Assembly: GCF_018812025.1 (NCBI RefSeq)
Contig: NC_063054.1
Location: 29,464,356-29,528,355, forward strand
Length of the DNA stretch: 64,000 nucleotides
Direction: 5' to 3'
Source of the DNA: Megalobrama amblycephala
Lineage: Eukaryota; Chordata; Actinopteri; Cypriniformes; Xenocyprididae
In this document: positions 31,883 through 45,685 of the stretch, one piece after another
Layout of the letters: the number at the start of each line of letters is the position of its first letter
How positions within the stretch are numbered: the stretch's first letter is position 1
Program-made: the position numbers and the translations under genes
Notes under the pieces: generated by a model
What the model saw: only the letters and a program-made list of their open reading frames with translations
What the model was told of the DNA's origin: nothing
Databases searched by the model: none

Positions 31883-33305
31883 GTTGCGATAAGTTTTATA
31901 ATATGAAAGAGAACATTTGGTTGTTTCATTTTTTTTTTTTTTTTTCACTAAAGGAATTAATTAAAATCATGTGCAAACATGCCCAAAACATTTTTAATGA
32001 ACAATTTGCATGGAAAAATTTCACTTACTTGCAGACTGGTTCACACTTGCAGACTACCTTGATCTGGCATACTTAACAGTATCAGGAATCAGGGTTGTGT
32101 GCCATTCACAATTAAATTTTTCTGAATTTTTACCCTGTCACATTTAGGTACACTAGGTACCTGAACTGGCTCTTCTCCATCATTTGATCAAACATGTATA
32201 ATAACTTCCCTTTAAAAAAAATTTGTTTGCCATCTAGTTTCCACAATCTTAAGTGCATTAAGTGCAACACAATTTATGATAAGATCTATTCTAGTCCATT
32301 TTGAATAAAACAGGTGTTTCTGCAAAAACACTACTCACTAAATATTTGCTTAATGTGTTCAGATCATGATATTGTTGAAAATGTTTTGATCATACTGCTG
32401 ATAAGATCATATTCTTTTAAAATAAGCAAGACTGAGGATTAATTCTCCCCATGCTTTGTGTTTTGAGCTTCAGAGCTTTTTTTTTCTTTGGATTTTAGTG
32501 TATATATTGGAAATGGGTCTCTCTTGGCATTCCTGATGCATATATGGCTGAAGGGAAATCACTCAGCGTCTCAGCCCTTCTCCTCTCAGTTGAGTAAGAG
32601 CCCCTGGCCCTGTGTAGTTCTCCACGGAGGCCTCATCCTTGCCTGTAAACCATGTTTAAACATCATAATAATTTTAACACTACTGCTCATTTCAGCTCAG
32701 CGAATATGATGGCATACCAGGGGAGCCGAGCTTCGCTGCAGACACACAGATGTCAAGAGAAAGCTCAATTGGAATTCAGAGAATTCTCCAATGAATAATG
32801 TTTTTTATGAACAGAGTGGGTTGGTAATGAATTTTTTTTTTGACATTATTTCATTTGTTTAAATAATTTAATCAATGTTAATTGCCTAACCAGAAATGGA
32901 AAATAAGATATTCAGTGCAATAAGAGTATGATTCATTAAAAATATGGCATGACACAGTGATATTATAGTTTCCCTGAGGACTTAGTGTGCTATTCAGCAT
33001 GCTTCCATGACTATAAAGTAGATCATCCACCAAGTGGTTATTAAGATAAACATTTTTGAATCTCAATGAATAGTGAAGATTATTCATTATTTGTTTTCCA
33101 ATTGTTTGAGATGGTATATCTGGTTTTACATTGCTGTTTCATGAATAATTGTATTTTTTTTTTTACCTGAAAAGCTTACATTTGCCAAATTCCATTGTGA
33201 TAATTTGCCCCATATAGTTTGACAACACGCACCGTTATTGAGTTCAATGAGCTGTCACTTTTTTTTTTTTGCAGTAACCTACAGAAATACAACATTTGAC
33301 TTTAA
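31883..33305. other. Low-copy region, possible conserved non-coding DNA
   Basis: 32490-32780 is GC-balanced, repeat-free and lacks a coding frame with domain features. The rest is AT-rich with homopolymer runs. Confidence 0.4.
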
Positions 33306-33657
33306 GGCCCTGTTTACACCTGGTATTAAGATTAAGCGTTTTGGTCGAAAACATCGTCTTCAAACCAAACATGCGTCTTCAGCCGACAAAGTTTAAATCC
33401 TGTCTGGCTAGTGTGCCCCATAATGTTTACGCAATAGGTCAGTAGGTGAAGAGTAGGCGTCTTTTGTGGCCGTTTGAACACATTTGACCACATGAGCATT
33501 TACACTACAAAAGCAATCCGGTTGAATGCATATTCGACTACCTCTGGAAGTGGTCGAAATTGGACAAGCTCAAAACGTTTTAGACCCCGTTTACACCTGT
33601 ATTTAGCGTTGTCCACTTGTGATTCGATTGACCAAATGCTTCTTAATACCAGGTATA
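33306..33657. mobile_element. MITE with GGCCCTGTTTACACCTGGTA ends
   Basis: GCCCTGTTTACACCTGGTAT at the left is mirrored by TCTTAATACCAGGTATAA at the right, where the outermost bases are lost. An extra CCCCGTTTACACCTGT at 33584-33600 indicates internal rearrangement. Non-coding. Confidence 0.7.
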
Positions 33658-35030
33658 ATGAATCTACACTAAGAAATGTTCACTGGAGTAAACATGTGAC
33701 AACTAGCCCTAGTAATCTCTACTGATGTTATGCTCAAAACAAAAAGGGCCATTCAGAATCTTGTGGATGAAAATAATTCCAAAAGCACATGACAAACACA
33801 ACTTGGATGAAGCTAAAAGAATGATTATTTTTCTGTGGTTTTCTCATTTCCCACCCTGCTTCTTTCATTGTGTCTGTTTAAGGGGCTTGTTTAGGACCTC
33901 TACCATTCCCCAAGCATACCTCAGCCAGCTGGCACAGACTAGAGATGGTCATGAAGTAGTCAACCATAAAGTCTGTTAGTTTAAGATTTAACATACTGGC
34001 ATGCAGACAGAATCGCAGACAGAAAGCCAAGATCCCTAAGAGACAAGATATATTCTATTGAGAGTGAAAGCATGCCAGTTTATACAGAAACCACAATGTC
34101 ATAAAATCGTGTTAGGTAAAATGAAAAGCACAGCAAACCCTCAGAATAAAATCTTTGAGTAAAAGATTTTACTTCCGAACATGGCAATTTGCATTCGATT
34201 GTAGCAGTTGACATACCTGTGTTCAAATTCAACAAATAACTGTGATCAAGCGGTCTCAATCTGTGTAACAATGATCAGCAGGAAGATTAAATGGGTAAGG
34301 CAATTTATGTCATTTTCAGTTATGCGGCTGTTACGCACATCATGTGTTAATGCTCTCAATAATAGGCAGCAGTTTTCAGTAAGCTGGTTCATGTAATGAA
34401 GTGTCATTAGTTTATCCCATCTGCCAGTGCATTTTTGCCATCCAAGTGTGAAAAACTCAAAATAGCAGGTACAAATTACTTCCCGTTGCTTTTGGCTACA
34501 TCAGTCTCGTTTCCAGTGAGCTGGAAGTATCCCCCCCCCCCTTTCCGTACTATGCCTGTGGGTCCTGAGAAAGCACATCCCATAATCTTGTTGGCTTGTC
34601 TCCAGCAGGCTGTCCCATATTCAACAGGAGCTGTTTTCAATTCCGCAAACGCGGAGTTTCGGAATTAACTTTTGCTTTAATATATGGGCAAATCCGTTAA
34701 GAGTCTTTGATGTTTAAGATCAATCGCCATTGTCGTTTCTTAAACAGCCCGTTTCTGAGAAGTTCTGTGCATCTGAAACTGCGAGTGGCTATTGGATTGT
34801 TTGAATATCCGTAAGGTTCCATTTTAGAACCAGCTGTTAAACATATGTCCTAACTTGAGTCTTAAATTTGTTGTTTGCTTGGATCCTTGACCTTTTTCAT
34901 ATGTAAGTTCTTTGATACAATTTTATATAGATATATTATGTGCCATTTGAGGAGGTGAGAAATTATACCACATTAGAAGAGTTACTGGAAAATTGATTTG
35001 TCACATTAATGGTTTTCTTTGCACATACTA

Positions 35031-35034
<4 letters not shown>
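33658..35034. other. Low-copy sequence, nothing recognised
   Basis: Short frames in both directions have no domain signature. A poly-C run lies at about 34530-34542. Confidence 0.4.

Positions 35035-35087
<53 letters not shown>
35035..35087. repeat. (TA)n microsatellite
   Basis: About 26 uninterrupted AT units. Confidence 0.97.
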
Positions 35088-35088
<1 letters not shown>

Positions 35089-35716
35089 CAAGACTCTTTA
35101 TTATTGACTTTATTCTGACTAGAGTCTGTTACAATTACTGTTTCCATATAAAGCTATTTCCTGGCTTCCACCTATGCTTGTTATTCTCATTGTAAGGGGT
35201 TAAGTACTCTTCAGAGTGACACAAAGAACAGTTTCCTAGTTTTGGTATGGCATGCCTTTCTCTGCTGTGTTGTAACATGTTCTGCCTCCTGTCAGTGTCT
35301 GAATACAGAGGAAATGAATTGTCAGGACATGTTTCCATAGCTTTGCTAACTGGGCTATGCAGGGCAGTGTCATAGTAAATAGTTTATTTTAATAGTTGCA
35401 TTTACATAGACTATAATTATAATAGACTCTAATACTAGCAGCCCAGTGCAAATAAGAAAAGTCTGATGTAATCAATTTAAAATTTTATTTACATTGGAAG
35501 GGGTGTTGAAAACCTTTGACAACCTTTGATTATATAGAAATATTCAGCCTTGTAAACATTAAATCTGTTTGTTTTCTGCAGTTGGAACTTTCTGTGCAAA
35601 GACATTTTATTCAAAGTAAACTGTAAAGTTCAAAATGTGATTTGAAGGAGCAGTTCACTCAAAAATGTACATTCTGTCAGCCAAATCCAGCAGTAAATCT
35701 TTTGAATAAATGTAGC
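35088..35716. other. Low-copy sequence with a family P end fragment
   Basis: GAAGGAGCAGTTCACTCAAAA at 35643-35665 is a solitary decayed family P end. Nothing else is recognised. Confidence 0.45.
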
Positions 35717-36230
35717 TTAAAGGGTTAGTTCACCCAAAAATGAAAATCCTGTCATTAATTACTGTCATTACTCACCCTCATGTCATTCCAAACCTGTAAA
35801 ACTTTTGTTCATCTTCGGAACACAAATGAAGATCTTTTTGATTAAATCTGAGAGCTTTCTGTCCCACCATAGACAGCCTATGCAACTGAAACTTTGATGC
35901 TTAAAAAGTTTATAAATAGATGGTAAAACTAATCCATATTTATTGAGCGGTTTAGTGCAAATTTTCTGAAGACACACAATCACTTTATATGATGAACAGA
36001 TTGAATTTAGGCTTTTATTCATATATAAACATTCATCAGCTCACACATCAGTGTTTGTGGTAAATGGAAGCTCGAGGATGTTTGCTTGGCGGGACAGAAA
36101 GCTCTCCGATTTCATCAAAAAGATCTTCATTTGTGTTCTGAAGATGAACGAAAGACTTATGGGTTTGGAACGTCATGAGGGTGAGTAATTAATGACAGAA
36201 TTTTCATTTTTGGGTGAACTAACACTTTAA
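35717..36230. mobile_element. Family P foldback element (514 bp)
   Basis: TTAA edges with AGGGTTAGTTCACCCAAAAA on the left and TTTTTGGGTGAACTAACACT on the right. GTTCATCTTCGGAACACAAA mirrors TTTGTGTTCTGAAGATGAAC, and AGAGCTTTCTGTCCC mirrors GGGACAGAAAGCTCT. The centre is not symmetrical. It is a close relative of 39871-40608. Confidence 0.9.
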
Positions 36231-36331
36231 ATAGTAGGCCTATCTTGAAAACGTACATGCAAAGACTTGTCTAGATTTAGGATAATAAATTTAAAATATA
36301 ATTGTGTAAAAATTTTCGCTGCAGATCTATA

Positions 36332-37998
36332 TTAAAGGATTAGTTCAATTCAGAATTAAAATTTCCTGATTATTTACTCACGCCCATGTCATCCAAGATG
36401 TTTATGTCTTTCTTTCTTCAGTCGAAAAGAAATTATGGTTTTTAGGAAAACATTCCAGGATTTTCTCCATATTGTGGAATTCAACCACTAACAACGGGTT
36501 GAAGGTCCAAATTGAAGTTTCATTGCAGCTTCAAAGGGCTCTACACAATCCCAGATGCAGAATAAGAGTCTTATCTAGTGAAACAATTGGTCATTTTCTA
36601 AAAATTAAAAATTTTAAAGGTGCCATCGAATGTTTTTTTACAAGATGTAATATAAGTCTAAGGTGTCCCCTGAATGTGTGTCTGAAGTTTCAGCTCAAAA
36701 TACCCCATCGATTTTTTTTTTTTTTGATTTTTTTAACTGCCTATTTTGGGGCATCATTAACTATGCACCGATTCAGGGGCTGTTGGCCCTTTAAATCTCA
36801 TGCTCCCTGCCCATCGAGCTTGCGACTCTATAATACAGGGCATTTACAAAATTCACACAGCTAATATAACCCCCAAATGGATCTTTACAAGATGTTCGTC
36901 ATGTATGCTGCATGCATGCTTCGGGTCATGTGAGTATAGTATTTATTTGGGTGTTTATATTTGATTCTGAACGAGTTTGATAGTACTTCGTGGCTAAAGC
37001 TAACATTTACACACTGTTGGAGAGATTTATAAAGAATGAAGTTGTGTTTATGAAATATACAGACTGCAAGTGTTTAAAAATGAAAATAACGACGGCTCTC
37101 TTGTCTCCATGAATACAGTAATAAATGATGGTAACTTTAACCAACAGTAGCCTACATTAGCAACATGCTAACGAAACATTTAGAAAGACAATTTACAAAT
37201 ATCACTAAAAATATCATGATATCATGGATCATGTCAGTTATTATTGCTCCATCTGCCATTTTTCGCTGTTGTTATTGCTTGCTTACCTAGTCTGATGATT
37301 CAGCTGTGCACAGATCCAGACGTTACTGGCTGCCCTTGTCTAATGCCTTTCATAATGTTGGGAACATGGGCTGGCATATGCAAATATTGGGGGCGTACAC
37401 CCCGACTGTTACGTAACAGTCGGTGTTATGTTGAGATTCGCCTGTTCTTCGGATGTCTTTTAAACAAATGAGATTTATATAAGAAGGAGGAAACAATGGA
37501 GTTTGAAACTCACTGTATGTCTTTTCCATGTACTGAACTCTTGTTATTTAACTATGCCAAGGTAAATTCAATTTTTAATTCTAGGGCACCTTTAATACTT
37601 TTTAACCACAAATGCTCGTCTTGCATCAGCTCTGCGATGCGCCACGCATTACGTAATCGTGTTGGAAAGGTCACGCATGACGTAGGCAGAAGTACCGCGG
37701 TAAGGCAAAAAACTCCCGACATCGTTGTTTTACCTTTTTTTGTAAAGGCGGTTTGACTTAGTCTTTGCACATTCACTTTGTAAACACTTGTTCGTTACTT
37801 CCGCCTATGTCACGTGTGACCTTTCCAGCATGATTGAACCCTAATAAAGTCCACTATATGGAGAAAAATCCTGGAATGTTTTCCTCAAAAACCATAATTT
37901 CTTTTCGATTGTAGAAAGAAAGACATAAACTTCTTGGATTACATGGGGGTGAGTAGATTATTAGGAAATTTTAATTCTGAAGTGACCTAATCCTTTAA
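36332..37998. mobile_element. Family P foldback element split by a family S copy
   Basis: TTAA edges with AGGATTAGTTCAATTCAGAA and its inverse. AAAACATTCCAGGATTTT mirrors AAAATCCTGGAATGTTTT, and AAGAAATTATGGTTTT mirrors AAAACCATAATTTCTTT. The body is interrupted at 36614-37595. The right interior contains CpG-rich TTACGTAATCG and CATGACGTAGG text. Confidence 0.9.
36614..37595 (+). mobile_element. Family S element, copy 2
   Basis: TTAA flanks both sides, with AGGTGCCATCGAATG and ATTCTAGGGCACCT ends. The 16-base word is at about 36692. The whole length is colinear with 10088-11049, including ATTTGGGTGTTTATA, TTACGTAACAGTCGGTGTTA and GAGGAAACAATGGAGTTTG. A 130-codon frame (36472-36864) crosses the element edge and is therefore accidental. 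Confidence 0.92.
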
Positions 37999-38079
37999 GT
38001 AACCTACTTAAATGATCTAAGTAACAAAAAAGCTTTATTTGTTAAATTAACTCATAAATAAAGTAGTTTTTATCAGTGT

Positions 38080-38228
38080 ACAATAAAAGTCAATGGGGTT
38101 CAATATGTATTAACAAAAAAATTCTTCAAAATATATTTTGTGTTCTACAGAAAAAAGAACGTCATACAGTTTTGGAATGACATGAGTGTGTGTAAATAAT
38201 TGTAATTTTTGGGTGAATCGACCACTTG
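38080..38228. mobile_element. Half of a family P element
   Basis: TTTGTGTTCTACAGAAAAAA, TTTTGGAATGACATGAG and TTTGGGTGAATCGACCACTT follow the right arm of the element at 17024. The left arm is missing. Confidence 0.65.
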
Positions 38229-39625
<1,397 letters not shown>

Positions 39626-39870
39626 CATTTCAAAGGGTTTTTACAGTAACTTACTGGCAACGCTAACACTAAGACTTCTCTTACCAGTCTCGACATGCTC
39701 ATGTCTTTCTTGATGCTTTGTTGGAGTTGCCTTTAAAACACAAAAAAAGTCAATCTTAAATTCCTTAAACTGTAACAAACAAATGCTAAAATAAGAAAGG
39801 TGGCTAGCCATAAAGCCTTTTTTTTAATAGCTAAGATAAGATGCCATTTTCTCAACTAAGATTTCCAACA

Positions 39871-40608
39871 TTAAAGGGATAGTTCAAAATTTCTCATTTC
39901 TCACCCTCATGTCATTCCAAACCCATAAGATTTTCGTTCATCTTCGGAACACAAATGAAGATCTAACAGCATTCTGTCTCCAACCTACACAACTGAAACT
40001 TTGACACTTCAAAAAGTTCATGAAGAGATCGTAAAAATAATTCATATGAATTGAGTGGCTTAGTCCAAATTTTCTGAAGAGACTTGATCGCTTTATATGA
40101 TGAACAGATTGAATTTAGGCTTATATTCACATATCAATATTCATCATCTCACACATCAAATGTAGCAAACGGAAGCTCAAGCATGTTTGCTTGACTCGTG
40201 AGAACCAGTGAGGTTCATTTTCGTTTGAGCTTCCGCAAAAGGTTTGTTCTTGCGCATCATGCAGGTTTGGTTGAGCTTCTGTTTATGTTCGCTGATTAAT
40301 GTTAATATGTGAATAAAAGCCTAAATTAAATCTGTTCATCATAAAAAGCGATTGATTCTCTTCAGAAAATTTGGACTAAACCACTCAATTAATATGGATT
40401 AGTTTTACAATCTCTTTATGAACTTTTTGAAGCGTGAAAGTTTCAAATGTGTAGACTGTCTATGGAGAGACAGAAAACTCTTATATTTCAACAAAAAGAT
40501 CTTCATTTGTGTTCCGAAGATGAACGAAAGTCCTTACGGGTTTGGAACGACATGAGGGTGAGTAATTAATGCCAGAATTTTAATTTTTTAAGTGAACTAA
40601 CCCTTTAA
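39871..40608. mobile_element. Family P foldback element (738 bp)
   Basis: TTAA edges with AGGGATAGTTCAAAATTTC on the left and GTGAACTAACCCT on the right. Mirrored blocks are TTCGTTCATCTTCGGAACAC with GTGTTCCGAAGATGAACGAA, and ATATGATGAACAGATT in the arms. A second internal foldback is centred near 40200-40260 (GAGCTTCCG/CGGAAGCTC). Confidence 0.9.
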
Positions 40609-40829
40609 CTACAACTTGAACAGACACTGAGTTATATCCCTGGGCAAAACAAATTGGACACGACAAATCCCAGATAGTAAACTGATGCCTTTTTATATTT
40701 CTGACGTACAGTCCTCCCAGCGCTCATTCCCATGATGTAAAGGGAATCACAGTTATTTACTGACAATTTGCAGTTTCACTGAGTGATATACAGTAAATAA
40801 CTGTACAAATGACAGAAATGTCTAACAGT

Positions 40830-41075
40830 GTTTGTTCTTTCTATTGTGCGTTCATTCGATCTTTCATTTGTTTGTTCTGTTGTCTGCTCTATCATTAGTT
40901 CGTTCTGTCATTAATTTGTCTGTTCCATCATTTGTTTATCTTATTGTTTGTTCATTCTATTATTCATTTGTTCTATCGTTAGTTTGTTCTTTCATTAGTT
41001 TGTTCATTTTATAATTAGTTTGTTCTATCATTAATTAGTTAGTTTGTTCTATCATTTGTTCCTTCTTTTCTAAAA
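40830..41075. repeat. Degenerate TTTGTTCTATCATTAG minisatellite, part 2
   Basis: TTTGTTCTATCATTAG-like units recur about fifteen times with substitutions and length changes, giving a false Ser/Leu/Phe-rich frame. It resembles 39509-39625 across a 1.2 kb gap that contains a family P element. Confidence 0.75.
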
Positions 41076-42672
41076 ATTCCACTTATTGCAGCTAAACAAA
41101 TTTCAGAGTATAATAAGTGATATATCAATTATTTTTTGGTTTGCTGTAAGAACTGAATGCTAAAGAGAAATGTACTGTAGGTCAAATCATTTCATTAGCA
41201 CACATACTATCATGACTGCACTAATAAAACCACAATCTGTTGTGGTTCCTTTCAAGTGGCATTTGGTTTTGTATCAGTTTGCACCCACTGTTTACAGCCT
41301 TGTTGAGTGTTGTCTGTTTGTTTTTCTTCTTCCAGTGTTGTTCTTCTTTCATTGGGCTTTTTAGGTTTGCCACATTTCCTCTTATTGGCACAGGGGGGTG
41401 TGGAACGAGGGAATGGTGCAGTAATAGCTGCTGAATGCACTGGCTGTGCGGCTCCTACCGCAGGGCCCACACATTCCAGGGATTACTCTTATTACCAGCC
41501 ATTCTCTCAATGGGGAACAGAGTGGCCTAATGAAATATTCAAATGGATGAGGGGGATAAAGCTCTCCATTACTGAATTAAATTTTCAAAATGTTTGTGCT
41601 GCTTATCTTTGAGTACGTGTGTGTGCATTAGAGAAACTGATTAAGAGTGCGCAATGATTATCAGCCTTATAAAATAACATTTCAGAGCCATTTGTGATAA
41701 ATTGCTGCATGTTGGTAATAATTTAATAAGTAATTGATTTAAAGCCTGTGCAAATGTACTTTGTCCTGAGATCTCAAGGGTGGTGAGATGGTGTATTCTT
41801 GCTTGTAAGACCATTGCTTTTACAAATCCACAGTGTTCAGGTTCATGATTCATCCCTCTTAGTAATGTTATAACAATCTTAAATCTTAAGCTGTTAAGGT
41901 GACACAATTAATATCACAAGTAAATTTATTCATAGATGAATTAAAACAAACACCACAAAAGAATTTAAAAGCCTGTGTCAGGTTTCAAATGAATGTTTCC
42001 AGTAGAAATAAACCCATCGAGAACAGGCTACGAATGCACAGTCGGAGTAAATTGAATGGGTATTGCTTAGCTTGAATCCAGGACTTGTAATAGCCCATAC
42101 TCCAATGTTAGGTCTGCCTGTACATCCTGAGCAAATGATATCCTAATGGGATTTCTCACAGAAATCTATTAACCTTGAGTCCACCCATAAATTTCATGCA
42201 GTTTAGCTAAATGATGACTGTAGAGAATGGCACCATGTAACCAGTGGGTGTGAAACCGTAGTTAGATCAAGGATGATTTGATGACCCTCCTATTCAAACA
42301 AGGTTATAGTCAGATTGCTTACATTAGATCTATATTTAACAAAGGATGAAATAACATATCAAAGGTATTGGTGAAACAATGATTTCTGTACACCCTGTCA
42401 TTCTGAAATGTAATTGATATCTCAAAAAATAATACATTAAACTCAGATTTTCAGTGATTGAATAAGATTTTAAAACTCTATTGAATGATGTTGCCTCTGG
42501 GTTTTTAATGATGTTTATACAATGGCATTAAAATGGTTAATAATAAAGGAAGGACTTTGAATGAACAAAATAAAAGTTTTTTTCTTGGTCACAACACTTC
42601 TTGGTAGCCAATTTAAAATCTGTTTCTGGCATAGTACACAATATTGCAGTTATCGTGTTTTCTTTTAGATTA
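41076..42672. other. Low-copy region, possible conserved non-coding DNA
   Basis: 41330-41620 is GC-balanced and repeat-free. Several frames overlap there in different phases without domains. Of the repeat-poor blocks it looks most like a conserved non-coding element by composition, which is weak evidence. Confidence 0.4.
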
Positions 42673-43300
42673 CACTGAAATGCTGGGTTAAAACAAAGTC
42701 CCTTTAAGACAAGTCATTTCACTCGGCGGCCATCTTTGAAACGCCTCTCGGGCATCCTGGGCATCCATGCAGCTCCTATCTATCTCTTTGAATGGGGAAA
42801 CATCAAATTCTCCAAAGCTGTTTGCCAAGCTTTCGATTAAATTTCATATTTAAAATCACAAATGAATTCTGACAACAACTATTTCATAATTTTTTCCCCA
42901 AACGTTCGAATCATGACCAAAAAAACTGTATTTTTTTAGGCTGGATCAAGCTAATGTGCATTAGCAGACCTAAATGCGCATCTCTTGTGCCTCATTTCGG
43001 AGGCGCGCGTCTGACTGTTTCTATAGAAACCAGTGCTTCTAACGGCCGCTGCAGTGACGCGATGACTTTACCAGTTGGCGATTGGCTCTTATTTTGAAGG
43101 CGGGACTTATTCCGCCATATTGCGCGTTTCACTTTCTCCCATTCAAAACAATACGAGTGACATGTCTTGTGTTATTCTATAGTCTTTGGTTAAAAACAAC
43201 CTAAGTTGAGTTAAATATGGTAATTAATTAAACAACAGTTGAGTTAAATAAAAATACCCAGCAGGTTGGACAAACATTTAACCCAGCATTTTTTTTAGTG
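42673..43300. mobile_element. TA-flanked MITE with ATGCTGGGTTAA ends
   Basis: It starts CACTGAAATGCTGGGTTAA and ends TTAACCCAGCATTTTTTTTAGTG, with TA at 42671-42672 and 43301-43302. Inside, about 42706-43170, AAGACAAGTCATTTCACTCGG faces ACGAGTGACATGTCTTG in inverted order, which suggests a second nested inverted-repeat element with GC-rich contents. Confidence 0.75.
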
Positions 43301-43302
43301 TA

Positions 43303-45358
43303 TAAATTATTGAACATTATAAAATGGTTAGTTCCTGTCCTTGACTCTGATTGATCAATAGTTGTGTTTTATTCATGATAAAACACGGCTATGACCGTTT
43401 CACCCAACGGTTCTGTGTATCACTACACAACACCCATAGCAACCACTCTGAGCAATGTAAACAGTTTGTTCTCAATTTATATTGTTCATTGAAGCTTACT
43501 GTATTATGTAGAAGAGTGTTGAGAGAAAAAGATTGAGTGAGCGAGTGTATTACGTGCATTCAGATTTAGCATTTTCCTTCAGATCAGGTCCTTTGTTTAT
43601 AATAAAAAATCTGTTTAAATGTCCAATGTATTATCAAGGGGTACTATTAAGGGGTTTTCCCGTGACTGACAGCGCTAGTCAAAGTATTTGTCAGTCGCGT
43701 CTTGTTCCGTGTTCACAACAATTCAGTCTTTTCAATGTGAAAATCTTCGCTTCTAATGCCGTAATTATGTAACTTCTGTTGCTGTTCACGGTCAGGGACT
43801 ATTTTTCGGGCGGAAGGAAGGCTTTTAGTGATTTTACTTCATGAAAGTTGCATTGATACATATTTTTGGCTTTAATGTAACCGTTTTATAAAAGCAATAA
43901 GGTACTCAAGGCTTGTGCTGTATCGTGAATAAGTCACGGCTGAAGGGGTTGCAGGCACTCTGCTGAAATATTCACAATGCAGCACAGCCTCTCGTAGCTT
44001 ATTGCTTAATAATAGTAGTACATACTAAAAAGGTAGATAATTTAAGTAAACTTGAAGTAAATTTATTAGATTCTGTCATATAGCAGTAATTGTAAAGTAT
44101 GTTATGCTAATTTTCTTTTTTGTTAACTTTTTTAGCATTGTCTTCAATAAAACATGTATAGTCACTTAACTTTACTATACATATTTAGGTTTTTATTCCA
44201 TCGCAGCACAATGTTCTCTGTAATATACCTAAACAACAAATATTTAAAATATAAAAAATGTTTTTGATTAGTAGTGAGGTCTATTTTATTAATGAAATGT
44301 GAATAATTGCTATTATAATATTTGTGATAAAGAGTTAAAACAGGTGCATGTTGGCCATAGCAGTATATGATTGTCTTTATTTATTTTTTTCTCCAAAAGC
44401 AATGACTTAAACTGGCCAGGACTGAGCTTTAGTTATTTTATCCTTAATACTACTAGACCAAGTTATTTTTCTCTTAGCTTGACCTTAAAAATTCTATAGC
44501 ACACAGTTTCGGAATGAGATGATTGATATTGTTTTTGTCTCTATGAAACAAGCTCTGTTGCAGAAATTGTGCCAAGGAAAGTTTTTCTTTTCTTCAAAAA
44601 TCTTAATCATATAACTGCCCTGATAGCTCATCTCTTCTGATGGACTTATTATTGCTACAAATGTATGTTATAGACTGTGTTATTATTAAACTGCATTCGG
44701 TGTCTTGATCTAAGGAACCGTATCCTTCTGGAAAGGCCATGCTTAATTAATTCCTCCATGGAGTCAGATTGATAATAAAAGCCAATATAAACATGTGCCC
44801 AGCAGTCAGGAGCATGCACTTCATCAATCAATTTCGCACTGTAAGGAAGCATTTCCAGCCTCCTCCAGCTGCCTGTGTGGAAAGACAAGTCAATTGTGCT
44901 GTGCTTGACAATACTCATGAAATGGTTAGCTGGATTTCAATCGATGGCAAAGATTACCCAGTCATTTTACTGTCACTGGGGAAATGGTGGAGACTGAAAA
45001 GGCAAGTCAACTATCTTCTGTTCTCTTCCAAAAAACATGCCTGTGACTAATGACATCTGCTGCCTATTTTTGATTCCTTGAGGGGAAATCATTTAATGCC
45101 AAGTTAAAGACGGTTAAAGTCAATGTAAATTACTGTTCGCAACCCATTTTTACTTCCATTACATCACATTGTCACAATTGAAGTGAGTAACGGGATACTC
45201 AATGAGACGAAATGGGGGGTGGGACTTAATTTTATTAATTAGAAATCATTTCTAGAGATTTAGTAATTAGAAATTGGTGTATATATATCCTATATAACAG
45301 AATGGCGCCAGACTGAATGCAAATTTGCTAAAACAATGGTTAAATAGCTACTTGGCTA
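43303..45358. other. Low-copy region, possible conserved non-coding DNA
   Basis: No transposon ends were found. 44640-45050 is less AT-rich and includes TTAATTAATT and a run free of simple repeats. An 87-codon minus frame and a 93-codon plus frame overlap there, which argues against either being coding. Confidence 0.4.
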
Positions 45359-45685
45359 TTAAAGGGGTCATATAATGTAACTTTTACAAGATGTAAATAA
45401 GTCTCTGATGTCCCCAGAGTGTGAATGTAAAGTTTTAGCTCAAAATACCCCACAGATAATTTTTTATAGCATGTTAAATGTCAATTTTTGAGGGTGAGCA
45501 GCTCGTCGTACTCCCCACCAGCCATTTGTTGTAGTCCTTAAACAGAGAATTCTTTAAAAGAAAATATCTCGCTTTGCTTCGAACTTTGAGCGTCCTAACT
45601 TTGCAGATGTTGTTTATGCTCTAACAGCAACAATACACATTAACTACAGTTAAAAAAGTAAAATCATAATCAACCACCCCTTTAA
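45359..45685 (+). mobile_element. Family S short element (327 bp)
   Basis: TTAA edges with AGGGGTCATATAATGTAAC on the left and CAACCACCCCT on the right. AGCTCAAAATACCCCA at about 45438 and CAGATAATTTTTTATAGCAT match the element at 26526. The right part (AAATATCTCGCTTTGCTTC, GAACTTTGAGC, TTATGCTCTAACA, ACACATTAACTA) matches the right end of the THAP-bearing element at 61378-62996. It is a bridge between the two. Confidence 0.88.

Noticed and set aside
36472..36864. 130-codon plus-strand frame
   Set aside because: It crosses the junction between a family P element and an inserted family S element, so the frame is accidental.
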